Below are positions 21,873-34,270 of a stretch of 64,000 nucleotides of DNA, piece after piece. The notes beneath the pieces were generated by a model. The model did not search any database. It saw only the letters and a program-made list of their open reading frames with translations, and was not told the DNA's origin. A program made the translations under genes and the position numbers. Source of the DNA: Phyto melanocephala (taxonomy: Eukaryota; Arthropoda; Insecta; Diptera; Rhinophoridae); the NCBI GenBank assembly GCA_941918925.1, contig OW799236.1, positions 118,431,062 to 118,495,061 on the forward strand. The letters run 5' to 3'. How positions within the stretch are numbered: position 1 is the stretch's first letter; every line of letters starts with the position of its first letter.

Positions 21873-24800
21873 AAACAAATTAACACTGTTGCCAACTTTT
21901 TCCCAAAGAATATCGCTAAAATAAGGAGAAAAATAGCTAGAATATAGCTAAAAATTAAAAATTTTCAAAATTTTAGCGATAAATCGCTAATTATTTATTT
22001 TTTTCAAATTCTGGCATAAATTTAACAAAAAATAGCTAAGTTTTCGTCCATTTTTTTTTTGCGAGGAAAATTTAGCGTTTTATCGCTAAGTTTTTCTTTA
22101 ATAATGACAGAAGGAAAAAAAGAAAAGTACAGTAATTTTTATTATGAAGGCAGCTTTTATTAATTACATTTTAATACATAATTTACATATGTATGAAGGT
22201 ATGTAAAAAAATTCAAGAAATATATGTACGTACACATGTATACGTTATATTAAAATTCAAAATAATAATGTTTATCAAGTATTACTAATTACGTTATACA
22301 TATTAATAATATAATATGCATACTAAAAACATTTTGGGATTTATTCACTAAAAGTCTAAAGCAAATACTCTATACTCTCGTTTTCACATGTAAAATTGTA
22401 ATCTAGTTTCTTTAATGTTGATTTAAATATATCGTAATTGAAGCTGTCGCATCGGCCGTTTCAGCCAAGCTTAGAAATGTTTATACAATTTGTTGTTTTT
22501 CGGTACTAAAAATAATAATTAAAATACCTATATCAAAGAGAATATTTATTTTAAATTTATGTACCACTTGATGACACCAAAGTTTAATGATTTATTTCCT
22601 AATACACATATCTAGAACCTGATACATCGTTTCTAACTTCCATTAAGAGATGGGTCACTAAAACATTTTTATTAATCGCTAATCATTTGGTTCTATTAAT
22701 ACGGGTTTCATTCGTTCCATCGAAACCTTTTTTACATAAATCACTAAGGAGATCAATTGAATTGACTAACGTATGTTGAGATATAAATGAAGCCTTCTTT
22801 TAATTTAAATTTTCTACAATATAACCCCCCCATGCAGATGACTTGTATTTGTACAATTTTGCAGACAGGAAGCACTTGCATCAATATCCTTTCGTATCGT
22901 CTTTTTAATCTTGCATTACCCAGGACTTAAACTTTTAATGGCTTAACCATGCACAAGTTTTTGATTTTATTAGTTTTTTTTTTTGAAATATTTCTAATTT
23001 CTTCCAAGTTATTTTAAAATAGTTTTTTTTTGTATTATTTACAAACTAAGAACTCAAATTATTCGAGCTATAAACTTTGCAAGATAAAATTGGTTTTGAA
23101 TTTTAATGTACGCGGTTTTTGGCTTTCAGATGCCATAATCTGTATTAAAAAGTGTATTGAAAATAGCATTCGCCTTACAAATGAATTGGTAGCTACTCTT
23201 TAAGAATGTATACAACAAATGTATTCAAAACACATTAAAAACTAACATCGCGAAAATCGCTAGATTTCCCGCTAATAGCTAAATCATATTTATATATAAA
23301 TATGTCGTTTAACAATAGACGGCGCTACAGTGGGATAAATTTAACAACATCGAAAAACTTTTCGGTCCAAGTAACTTATGCAAATATTAAAATATTTGGA
23401 AAGTTGCTACATTTCTGAATTCTGTTATGAAAGTTTAAAATAGCACATACCTAAAATGTTATTTTATATTTTGTGGTTAAAAAATTAATTTTTACGTATT
23501 TTTTTTTTTTTTTTTTGGCTTATGATTTTTTGTTGTAAAATTGTTTTTTTTTTAACTGCAATTAATTAATAATTAATTAATTAATAAATTCAAATAATGA
23601 AAATCTTAGGAAAAACTTTATTTCCATATATATGGCGTCATAAAAGTTTAAATACTTAAAAATAAAAAATTTCTCTCCCTAAAATCAAAATAACCTTCAA
23701 AATCTATTAAAACTCTGGATATCTTACATATCAGAATAACAATTCAGCTTAAATAATTTGACTTTTTTCAAATTGTGGTTAAGAGCATAATATTTGCGGG
23801 CTCAAACGACTATAACTGAAATATTTGTTTTCTAATCATATTATAAAATAGAGATAAAAAGTTTTGTGCATTTTGTCATAGAAAATTTCTAAATTGATAT
23901 AGAACAATAAGTTTTGAGGTTTTTCATGTGCATTTGAATTTTTGAGGTTTTTTATGTGCATTTGAATTTACATTTGAATTTTCTATTTGATCTCTTGTTG
24001 TTTTTGAGAGTAACACACAAACCATATTGTTGACATATTGTGTTTTGAATTTATAACAAATAACATAGATTATGTATGAGTTGTATTTAACTTTAGTGTT
24101 AAATGTGTTAAGTAAATCATAGAAATAAATAAAATATTTAAAAATAAAACAATTTAACTATTTTTTAAATATAAATATTTATTTACCAATTAGGACATTT
24201 TAGCTGTGTCTTGCATTGTAAAGACTTTTATATTCAGTTTTTCTATTTGACATCCTCAAAAATTAATGTTTTAGTTCCATTACAGTCAAAAACAAAAAGA
24301 TCACAAATACATAATAATAATCCATCTATAAATATCAACGCTCCATTTCGTTTCGGTTTTGGCATTTCATTATCAATAAAAATATCGGTGAACGCAAAAC
24401 AAACAAAAAAACAGCTTCATCTACTTACCAATTTAAAACTTAATTTTAAATTAATTATCATTTCACGTGGAAATAAAATTGCAAAGTACGATGTGTAAAT
24501 GAGGTCACTTTATGAAATTGACGTTTAAAGTAATTTTCTTAAACAACATTTCTTAATTAAATATTTTTTAAATAATTTAATTAAACTTCACACATAGAGT
24601 ATTTTCCATTGGGTTTGTGACCATTATAAATTTGCATTTAATCTGTGATGTTTTTTTTTTAATTTATTTTTCTTTTAAGATTTTCTTTGTTCAATAAACA
24701 AATGACAGTAAAAAAGAAATTACGATTGACGGCAGGAAATTAAGACAAAATATAAAGTGATGAAAAATTTATATAAGCAGAAAAATTTTAAGTGAAAAGG

Positions 24801-25430
24801 AATAAATTTAAAATACCAATTTCCTTTATTTCTAGGCCTATGATCTATGTATAACAAACAACTAATTTTATGGATTAACATTCACATTTATAATATTAAG
24901 TAGGATTTTTCGTAATTTTATAATGCTATTGTAATTTACTTTAATTAATATTGGAACTTAAAAAAAAGGAAATATGGTACAACACTAAAAGATAATTGTA
25001 CAGCAATCTTTATTAATTGCTAATTATCGTAAATATTAGCAACAAAATTAAGGCCGTCATTACTCATGATAGACGTAAAATTTTTCTCTATAATACCAAA
25101 TATAAGTTAATAATTATCAATAAATATCGATTACCAGAATACATATTCAGAAAACTTGTTTTTTTTTAATTCGTGTCTTCTGTTTTGCTTGTTAAATAAT
25201 TGATTTAAATAAATATTAAATATAGATAAGTTTATTATCTATATGGTGCGCTAAAAACTATCATGAAGTTTAAAAACTTAATAACTTTTTCGCTTATACA
25301 AATATTTTTTTTTTCGAAATATATAAATAACAGCTAGAGAATAAATAATTAAAAGACCTGAAAACAACTTAACAAAGAGGTAGAAAAATTAAATTTCACT
25401 AAAATTAAATTGACGATTAATTATTATAGT
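21873..25430. other. AT-rich intergenic DNA
   Basis: No supported gene. Repeated short strings AATAGCTA, ATCGCTAA and TTTAGCG occur in both orientations at about 21910-22090 and again near 23255. They look like the two ends of an unrecognised element, but I cannot fix boundaries. A lower-AT patch lies at 22440-22480. The open frame at 24211-24498 shows no domain. Confidence 0.4.
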
Positions 25431-25479
25431 GAAAAGGTAATATCGTCGACATTTAATCGTCAGAATATCACTTTTCGAA

Positions 25480-26240
25480 GCAATTATTCGTTGCTTAGTT
25501 CATCGACACCACCAACATGGTACCGTAAGAAGTGTGCCTCAAACCGATAGACTGTATCTAATTCGCATTAATTCAATTGATGACCTACAAAAGGTTCAGT
25601 TGGTGTAAGGATAAAAACCCGCATGTCGTAGGCAGTGCCTAATTTTGTAATTAAAAATAGTTGGCCAAGAATGAAATCAACTTTATTGAAAACCTGATTA
25701 TGAGTGGTAAAACTCATTTTCATTTAAATAGCTTTGTTAATAAGCTGAACTGTGGGTTCCGGGGTTTTGAGAATCCAAAAACCATTCATCAGCGTTAATT
25801 GCACCACATTAGGTGTACATTATGATGTGGCATTGCATCTACAAATATCAGTGGACTTTAGTTTTTTGAAATTGAAGATGGAAATATAGCGAACGGTATC
25901 AGTTTATGTTATGTAGAACATTTTTTACATACTGCTCTTGAAAATACAAATATAGTTTCAGCATAATAAGCCACTTGATCTACACACAATGGCACCTTTA
26001 AGTTAAATTTTCAGAGCGAAAAATTCCCAGAAATAAAGAAATTAATTAGCCAGGTTTGTTACCATCCGACTATTTTTTTAGGGTTATTTAAAAAAGCAAA
26101 CATATGTGAACAAGCTCGAGGCAATCCGTAAACTCCAGGCCAACATTGTTGCAGAAATTCGAGAGCTAAAGCCACATATATTGAAAGATGTTTTGTAAAT
26201 CGCTCTAAAAAGAACCTATTGTTACGAAGCTTAAATCGGA
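25480..26240 (+). pseudogene. mariner/Tc1-like transposase relic
   Basis: Broken + strand frames preserve the order of a mariner-like DDE transposase. Near 25700 a stretch MSGKTHFHLNSFVNKLN stands where the family has a DEAHF...GYVNKQN motif. A FENPKTIHQR stretch follows, then a cysteine-glycine motif (CGIAST). Near 26105 there is VNKLEAIRKLQANIVAEIRE, then LKPHILKDV from the C-terminus. Several stops and frameshifts are present and the first catalytic Asp has changed (SDEAHF to SGKTHF). No clear terminal repeats were found. Confidence 0.65.
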
Positions 26241-27830
26241 GGTCATTTAAATGTTTTTATTTTCAATGCTTAATACAAAGAAATTTTATTTTGTATATTT
26301 TAAGTCTTGAAAAATATAAATGAAACAAAATTATATGAATAAAAAAAATTTATTTTTTTCGTTGAGCTTGAGATCTCTTTCTGTTTTAAATAAAAATATT
26401 CTTCACTAGCACCAATATTTTACTGCCAAACAATGTATATCTATGTTTTACTTTTTTATCAGCAATGAACTTTATTAGAAATTTCTTGAAGTTTTCCACA
26501 GCTAAAATATTCTAGTCTTAGATATATAGTTCTAGTACAAATGCGAAATAAATAGCTTCCAGCCATGAATTTTTTAATAAGAAAAAAAGTTTTTAAGTAA
26601 TTTTAATCGCCTTAAGCTATTCTTAACATTATTAAGATTTATGCTATGTATTGCTTAAGTTTTACTAAAGATTAAGTTGAAAGAAAGTTTAACTAGTTTT
26701 ATGAAAACACACTTTAACAATTAACAAAAATAAGTATAATTATAATACAACTCGAAAAGAATAACTCTATAGCTAATGACTTAAATAAATAAATAAATTA
26801 AAAACATATATAAACATATAAGCAAATGTACTTAATAAACAGTTACAGAAATACGGTCATATTACAGTACAAAAAGAAAGAAATAAAACGAAAAGAAGTA
26901 GGCAAAAGTATTACAAGAATAACAAACCTCCGTTATTTGATTATAATTCTAAAAGAAATTATTATGCATGATTACTTTAAAGGTTTGTGATATACACACT
27001 CATTCACAAAAGCCTTCAGACTGGCAGTTTTTCTCTGTATGTATGCTTGTACCCTTAAGTATTTGTAAGAGCAAATTTATAATTGAAAATTTAGCATAAA
27101 TAAATGAACACAATGCTGAATTAGTGGTGGAAGCGTTAATAAGTTTATTTTCGAATATTTTGCTTAAATTACTAACATAAGTAAGAGTTGTTGTTGTTGT
27201 TGTTTTTTTTTTATTAAATTATAAATCTGTTTCTGATTGATTGCTTTTGATTGCGTCACTTTATTTTATGAACAACTAAAGATAAATAATGGAAAGCATA
27301 ATTTAATATTCATTGTCATTTAAACGTTTGTAAATTATAATCAAGTGCTGCTGTTTGTATATTATTAACTTTTTACATTTAAAATGAAATTATATGGGTA
27401 AATAAATCAATTATGTGTTTAACAGTAATTGATAAAAAGCTTTTTTGTTTTAGTGCACTTATTTTTAAAATAAATTTAAAAAAAAATAAAATTAATTGAA
27501 GTGTGTTGTTAATGCCAAATAACGTACATATGCAAAATAATTGTTATGCGATACCGAAGTTTGTCTATATCTGTAAGGAAAACAGGCTTGTATATATAGG
27601 GGTATTGGCAAAAATGCTCAGTACGGGTTTGCACTTCAAACATGAATATTCTAACAAATGAACTGCAAGCGTTGTTAAATTTTATTATCAAAATTCGTGT
27701 GGTTGAAAAATTTGTTTCGTAATATACGTCCATTTTATGCTCATCATAATCGACCTCAAAACAGGCTATTTAAGTTGTTGTTCTTTTTACAGCAGTTTTA
27801 ATTTATTGGCCATTAATTTACAACCCATAC
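26241..27830. other. AT-rich intergenic DNA
   Basis: At about 26363 on the - strand the end of the Penelope-like repeat family (GATCTCAAGCTCAACG) is visible, suggesting a third truncated copy. A GTT-repeat occurs at about 27190. No coding was recognised. Confidence 0.4.
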
Positions 27831-27899
27831 GGGAAGAGTGCGTATGGAATAGAATTTTGTTTCTTTATTGGCCAGCGTAAATGAAGATCGAAATATTTC

Positions 27900-28219
27900 A
27901 ATTGTCGTCGCTGCCTAAAATGAAAGCATTGCACTTGGTTGATATGTAAATAGTTTCAACATAATACACGGCATGCGATACCATGAAACTATTAAGAGGT
28001 AAGTTTGGCCAGCAATATCACAGGTTTAAACATGTCCATTGGGCGCCAAGAACGTGCGATTTGACCCCACTAGACTTTTTACGTAAAATCTTATCTCAAC
28101 CACAATTCCAGCTCTGGAAAAAACATTGCAACTGCCATAATGGCCGATGTGCTGGAAAAGGTACGCCAAAATTAGAGCTCACGGATAGCGTAGCCACGGG
28201 AAACATTTACATGAAATAA
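27900..28219 (+). pseudogene. mariner/Tc1-like transposase relic, C-terminal part
   Basis: The frame at 27983-28219 contains VHWAPRTCDLTPLDF, which matches the family's conserved W-P-P-R-S-C-D-L-T-P-L-D-F block holding the last catalytic Asp. Past a frameshift near 28110 the next frame reads NIATAIMADVLEKVRQN, the usual sequel. Upstream a TMKLLRGKFGQQ stretch corresponds to the region before that block. The N-terminal half is missing. Confidence 0.65.
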
Positions 28220-29352
28220 TCTTTAAAATTATTATTTTTAAGCCCCAAAAAATATTTTATTCACTTTTGCCAATCTTCTGGGTTTGTTTTCATCTTTCAA
28301 AACCCAAACGGTTAATGTTAATCTTATAAATATTGTGAATTGTGAGTATGGACTGACCTATTTGGCAATTTTAAAAAAGCCACTGTAGTTAGGCTTTTAT
28401 AAAAATTATTTTTTCAAATTTTAACATTTTTGCCTCATAACTTAACAACTTTAACACTTGAAGCTTTTAAAGTGGCAGAGTATTTAAAGATTCCTCGTTA
28501 TTATGAATAACTTACATTGGCAGTAAAAAAAATATACTTGAATCATATACTTTAAAATCATAAATCTTTTATACTCCAGGAGCAGACATCTTGCAGGCGA
28601 AAAGATTTAAAAATCTTTTAGTTATGTAATTTCTTTTTTAAAATATGGTAGAAGAATATAATTTATTAAAAGTTAATTCAAAAAGAAAGAAACTAAGAAA
28701 TTTTGAAAACTGTTTCAAAACGTAAGTTTTAAGATTTTTTTTTTATAAAAATAGAATTTTAATTGATTTTTGTTTTAGAAAATTTATTAAACATTTTTTT
28801 ACTTTTAATTGGTACTGGTGTGTTCTGCAATCGACCAATTCGACCGTTATCTACTTGTAAATGATATTTAAGATAAAAATATAATTTTAACAATTTTATT
28901 TTTTGAATTACTTATTTCGACTTTAATATCTTTCCTAACATAATCCTAACATAATTTTAGACACCAAATCTATTTAAACCAGTACAACATATTTTAAACG
29001 GGAGTTTAAATTATTTGTTTTATTATTTTTTATTGTCTTTGTTTGTTTTTGTATACCATGCACAAGACACACTCTTTATAAAAACAATTTGTATCAACAC
29101 GCATTAATATGTTTATAAAATTATATTAATTTTGTAGAACATCGAAATATTCATTTTAGACACATTTTAGTATATATTTTCTGAGTCTTTGTTTTATTTA
29201 AAAACGATCTTGAAAACATTATAGAGCTTGAACAGATAAAACTATAGACATACAATTTTGTCAGAACATTTCTAGTTTATGAATGTATTGAAAACGGACG
29301 AAATCCGTGCCATAGGAAGAGAGTTATAGCTTAAAATACAAGAACAGCCGAT
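28220..29352. other. AT-rich intergenic DNA
   Basis: No gene, repeat boundary or RNA recognised. Confidence 0.5.
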
Positions 29353-29353
29353 A

Positions 29354-29530
29354 AACAAGTAAGAATCTATATTCGGATCTGATAATACCCTTCACCATCA
29401 TATATGTATACAAGCAAAATGACCAAAACGTAGCTTAGCTTAGATTTAATGCTACTAGTCAATCACTTTCTTTTGATACCCATATAGGTTGAAAATAAAA
29501 AAAAATCCTCCATTTTGTTTATAACGCCAT
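29354..29530 (-). mobile_element. Diverged INE-1-like end fragment
   Basis: ACAAGTAAGAATCTATATTCGG followed within 25 bases by ATACCCTTCACC is a degenerate form of the family 3' end (ACAAGTAAGAG...TATATTCGGCC...TATACCCTTCAC) read on the - strand. The stem-loop is largely lost. The body may extend beyond the SINE at 29531 to about 30260 (text such as GGTTGAAAATAAAAAAAAATCC and repeated TTTGATACC), but I cannot place its other end. Confidence 0.45.
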
Positions 29531-29758
29531 TCTAGGTAGGTAGGTAGGTAAGGCTGGTGCAAAGTTACCCTCACACCTTCACTCGGAGACCATTACGGTC
29601 CATTGTAACGCCTGAATAGAGAGAAGAATAGAATAAGAATAGAAATATTTAGGATAGAAGAGAAAGAGAAGCAGACAATTCCAGAGTCTCCGGCGGGAAT
29701 CGAACCCGCAACCCCCAAACAACTGACTTGACCTTTACTGACTAGTCCACAGGGGCAC
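29531..29758 (-). mobile_element. tRNA-derived SINE, complete, tail shared with the LINE at 56957
   Basis: Read on the - strand: a tRNA-like head starting GTGCCCCTGTGGACTAGTC, with a perfect box B (GGTTCGATTCC within 29695-29705) and GGAGACTCTGG. An A/G- and pyrimidine-rich body follows, then a 3' tail with CAATGGACC and TGGTCTCCGAGTG, ending in CCTA repeats. The flanks carry a 12-bp duplication TTATAACGCCAT (29519-29530 and 29759-29770), so the insertion is complete. The tail resembles the 3' end of the LINE at 56957-57610, which also ends in CCTA repeats. It is transcribed, if at all, by RNA polymerase III. Confidence 0.85.
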
Positions 29759-29770
29759 TTATAACGCCAT

Positions 29771-31343
29771 CTTAAGGAGAGAAAAACTACGTTTTCTCTT
29801 TTTTTATTGCTATCCCTCTCAAAGATAAATGCTGTTCAAATAAACAACAAAATTCAGTTTTTACCCGTTTTATCCCCTTAAAACTCAAAATTTCCAAAAA
29901 GTACCAGACCTATCCATTAATATTTAACAGGCTCCCTGGTTCTTTCTGAATTTTTGTGATATCTTTATTAAGCCCGGAGATACTAAGTTACCAATTTACC
30001 CTTTTTTACCCGTAAACCTTTCGACGGATTTTGAGTAAAGTTCACATAAACCATCTACTAAATAATCCGAACATAACCTAAACATTTGGTTCGGAAAGGT
30101 AAGCCCATTCTTGAGTTATAAAAAAAGTGGCATTGATTTTTGTAAATATAGATTGCGGTGGTTGAAGAGAGCAAGGCCCAAATTACTTTTTCTTTGTTTA
30201 CTGTAGTTCACTTTCGTTTGATACCAACATTAAAGGGGTTAAATTGAGCACATTAATTGTACGAGATTTTTTTAGTAACGATCATCATGGATTTTAAATT
30301 TAAACTCGGTTTTCGTTTGTAAGTTTTAGGAAAAACACTGAAGCATTTTGGATTCATACAGATTTGTCTGTTTTTCTCGGCAATAATTTTTTAGACTACG
30401 GATTATATCTAGTGTCTTTAGCATTATAATTCATTATAATTCAATATAATTTCAAAACTATTTTTGTCTATATTTTGTCAGTTAAGAATCGATTTATCCC
30501 AATTTTTTTTAAAAATATCTCTAAAGGCGTATTGTACCAATAAATAGTAACAAACGTCTCTATAAATTAATTGAAAATTTTGTATATCGCATTTATTGCA
30601 ATTAAAAAGTAAAACTAAGCAAATCTAAATTAAAGCCCTTAGTTTATCTAAAATATTTCAAATTTAGATAAGTTTGTTTGCTAAGCTTTCTGGGGATTTA
30701 TATTCCAACACTTGTAGTTAACTTAAAAATAATTAAAAATAAATGCTGCAGGAATAAAACTTTTATCATTAAACTTAAATTATGATAGCACACTATTTAG
30801 TGATATCCTTATGAATATACTCTTATACGTTAAGGCCACCATACACAATTTGTATGTTTAAAAACATATTAGCAGGTAGGAAGTAGATTTTATTAAATAT
30901 ATATTTTTTTAAAGTTATTTGCAGTATTTTCTTCCTGAAAACAATTTGTGTTCAGTTTTAAACAATGTAGTTATACATAAGTATGTACATACATTGTATA
31001 TACATATATAATCATTTAATAAACATATGTACACGCGTATGTTGTTTTAGCACCTTACAAACTACTTTTTCTTGTACAACGTTTTGTCCTGCTCTTATAT
31101 TTTACCATAGGATATTTATTTCTCAAGGATTTCTGGTAAACGCACGCACATTTCTTGCCGTTCAAAAATTATTTTCTATGTTTTCAAAAATATTGTGTTC
31201 TTTTCTTCAACGGAAAGTAATAAAAAATTGCACTCTTGGGGAAATAAGCAAAAGTATGTCAAAAAAATCCTTAACATCTCCTTAAATGTGAAATTAAAAA
31301 AAGTTTAAGTAATACGATTTACTTTAGGAAAACTCATATACTT
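29771..31343. other. AT-rich intergenic DNA, partly old repeat
   Basis: 29771-30260 is probably the rest of an old repeat interrupted by the SINE. It contains two TTTGATACC-type strings. Nothing recognisable after that; the open frame at 30983-31285 shows no domain. Confidence 0.4.
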
Positions 31344-31906
31344 CCCAGCAAAAATTTATTTTGTACCGGTAAGCAGTAAAAGAAATTCATGCCTTCTTAT
31401 AGCGCAATATTAGAGCGCATTTGAGGGTGCTGCAAATGGAAGTCAGAAATTTCTATTAAATATATTTCATCTTTTACAAAATAACTTACTGCAATTTCTC
31501 TCGCTTACGAGGTTGCAGGATTGCAAGCGAATGATTACCTCTCTTTACTGTAGTTAAAAAAAAATTATTAAAGTGTGACGCAATAATTAGAACAGAATTA
31601 TTTTGGAGTTTCAGTTGATGTTTTGTGCTTTAAATAACAAGAAGTGCACGTGTAAAATTTTTTAAAAGCGAGTCTTTGTATTGAAAAAGTTAAAGAAGTG
31701 TAAGTGTTTCAGTTTTTTGTTAAATTAGTTCGAAATTACTGCATTCACCATGTGTGAAAATAGCAAATAATTAGAGCATCAAAGAGCACTACCAAGTGGG
31801 ACATCTCATATAAAAATCATGCCTTCCTGAAGCAGGTTGGGAAAGGACAGTACATTTATCTCTGCCTTACAAACCTGCTTCCGGGTATGCAGTAATTTTT
31901 GCTGGG
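31344..31906. mobile_element. MITE with CCCAGCAAAAATT inverted ends
   Basis: Starts CCCAGCAAAAATT (31344-31356) and ends AATTTTTGCTGGG (to 31906). The inverted identity is 13 bp, followed by weaker similarity (CCGG and AAGCAG in both arms). Inside, ATCATGCCTTC-type strings occur near each end. The adjacent bases suggest a short TT-type duplication, so the superfamily is unclear. Related text lies at 43125-43740, and CCCAGCAA strings at 20428 and 40962 may be other ends. Confidence 0.6.
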
Positions 31907-33180
31907 TTACTGACTACACCACACATATACGAATGGCATATAATGCAATACTCATTTTCAACACAATTCGAAATATAAATTGTACTCTTTAGGGATTTAA
32001 TAGTAGAAAAAAAACATATCTTAAATCACAAACTGACTAATGTATCAGTGAGTCTTAAAAATAAAATAAAAATAAAAAACACAAATCATTTTAAAAAAGA
32101 AAAGCAAATATATGTGTTAAATAGTGTATTTTTATGTATTTTAAAAGAAACAGCGTCTACACACACGTGTATTTAAAGTACGTATGAATGTATGTATACA
32201 GTTAAGCAATGCCCAAATGCATTTATTTATTTACTATCACAAAATTATATTATTTGATAATCCAATGATGTTGAAAGAATATAACTGTTATGCCCTCTTC
32301 ATAATGTAATACATATGAACCCTAAGTTCACACTCTGAATCTCGTTTTCGAACTCTGGTATTCAAACCATTGTTCTGGTTTCAGTTTTTCTACACTTTAA
32401 AGTTTGTTACACATTTTTTTTAACATATTTTGGTTTTATATATCTATTTTTTTTACAGCTAGTTTAGTTATATAAGGAATGATTTGTTATCATAATTGGA
32501 AATGATACCAAAGTTTTCACCATTCGCAGCTTCAAAAAGAACCCAGTCGTTTTGCTATCAAAATTTTGTATGTCGAAACATGTTTGTTAAAGCGCAAGCC
32601 TTAAATGAGAGAGCAAACTTCGAGTTTTTTTATCTGTTTTATAATAGTATTACACTCCAGGAATGATAAAAATAAGATAACGCATTCTAACAGTCAATTT
32701 TTTTTTTTGTTCCACGCATGCAAGTGGAATCAGCTTCGCACTTAACAAAAGCAATATATGTATAAACAGTTGGATTTATATAAATTTAAGAAGAATAAAA
32801 GCATTATAGTTTACTCGAAAGTATGTAATTGAACATATTACAGCTTATACCCCTTTTTTTGTTTTTTTTTTTTCTTCCTTGTTATTTTTTATTAAGTATT
32901 TATTATTATTGTTATTTATTAATATTTATAAATTTTATTCATTTTCTACAATTTGTATTTGTAATATTAATAACTTGTTTGCCGGTGTGACGTCACGCAT
33001 TAAATAAATTATTTTTTAATTATAGCAAACATGCGCAATGCGTAATCTTGATTTTATCATTGCACTCTACATATTAAGAGAGTGATATAAGTTAAGGGTT
33101 AATAAGATTTACAATACCATAACGTTGCAGTCTTAACCATTACCATAACCAAAACTATATTTAATGTGACTGATTAATGG
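31907..33180. other. AT-rich intergenic DNA with a perfect CRE palindrome
   Basis: TGACGTCA at 32988-32995 is a perfect cyclic-AMP response element core. It may be chance. Otherwise nothing recognised. Confidence 0.4.
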
Positions 33181-33186
33181 TGTCAT

Positions 33187-33432
33187 AACCGAAACAATTT
33201 TTAGTTATGTTTTTTTACAAGTCATCCATTTATCGTTATTTTCTAGAAAAATTAAACATAAAAAAAAACTTTAAAAAAATTGAATAAAAATTAAATACAA
33301 AAAGTTTCTTAAAATTATCGTACAAAACCAAAATTCATTATGGCTATGACGTTATGACTTGTCACTTATAATCAGATACAGTGTTTCTCATTAGGTTGGT
33401 TGTAGCAAATATTTTCAACGGTTATGGTTATG
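33187..33432. repeat. Possible MITE with GTCATAACC inverted ends
   Basis: GTCATAACCGAAAC near the left and GGTTATGGTTATGAC near the right form inverted ends about 250 bp apart, with further CCATAACC strings just upstream (33120-33160). No target duplication is evident, so the boundaries are approximate and this may be part of a larger element. Confidence 0.35.
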
Positions 33433-34270
33433 ACACGTAATTGAAGCTTTCTACCTGCAATAAAGAATTTTAAATTTTGTTATTTATGTTACAACTTTAG
33501 TGTAAACTTTTATTGAAATTATTAAAGCTTCACAAGTTATTAGAGTTTTACAAGTAAAAAGAAAAATATAGATCTTTTGTCAATGTTGTGGCTTATATAA
33601 ATATTATTGAAAAAATGAGAAAAAAAAATTAAAATTTTATGAATATAAATACAATAAATACGTTTCAATCTTTAAAATTATACCCCCGGAGATATGAACA
33701 ATAGCTTTGACTATTGTTAGTGTATTGTCAGTAAGGGGATAAAGGTGTTACAACCACATCTGAATGCTTGGAGCCATAACTGGGAGAGCTAAACTCTGGT
33801 CATAGAATATGTTCGAAGCTGACCAGAGACCCATTTAGTAACACGGAAATCAGTAAGCCTAAGGGCTTACAGTTCTAGACTGAAAAACAAATTCGAAGTT
33901 GATTTAATGACTGATGCTCGACCTTGTGTCGGACTTCAGGCAACCATCAATGTGTCTGGGTGCTATTGACTTTTCAACAGAAATAGAAAATTATGATGAT
34001 TTACTTCGTGATCTATTCAACTTCTTTTAGACCGCGAATCAGATTTTGTCACTGATCATCGCCAATAACTTCGTAGCTTCGTATAATGATCGTAATAATG
34101 ATTTGTATAATATCCAGCTCTTTAGCAAGATGCCTAACTAATATATAAATATAGGAATAATTGCTACCTGTGTTCATAATTGAGTTGCATAACATTACAC
34201 ACAAGGGAGATATTTTAGCGTCAGAAAGTCAACCCCGTGGTTAGACCGCCTTCAGATTATGACACCCAGG
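33433..34270. other. Intergenic DNA including an unexplained lower-AT block (33690-34270)
   Basis: 33690-34270 has a clearly more balanced base composition than its surroundings, but no long open frame, TIR or TSD that I can see. It could be the untranslated part of an old retroelement or a decayed gene. Confidence 0.35.

Noticed and set aside
29690..29758. A tRNA gene on the - strand (also 37455-37528)
   Set aside because: Box A and box B are recognisable, but the sequence does not form a full cloverleaf that I can see, is followed by a SINE body, and is bounded by target-site duplications.
32988..32995. Perfect CRE palindromes TGACGTCA (also 38789-38796) as regulatory elements
   Set aside because: No gene nearby and the second lies in an old repeat; kept only as a note.
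34060..34090. Similarity to a loxP site (ATAACTTCGTA ... TTCGTATAATG)
   Set aside because: Only part of one arm matches and the spacing and inverted arrangement are wrong; treated as chance.
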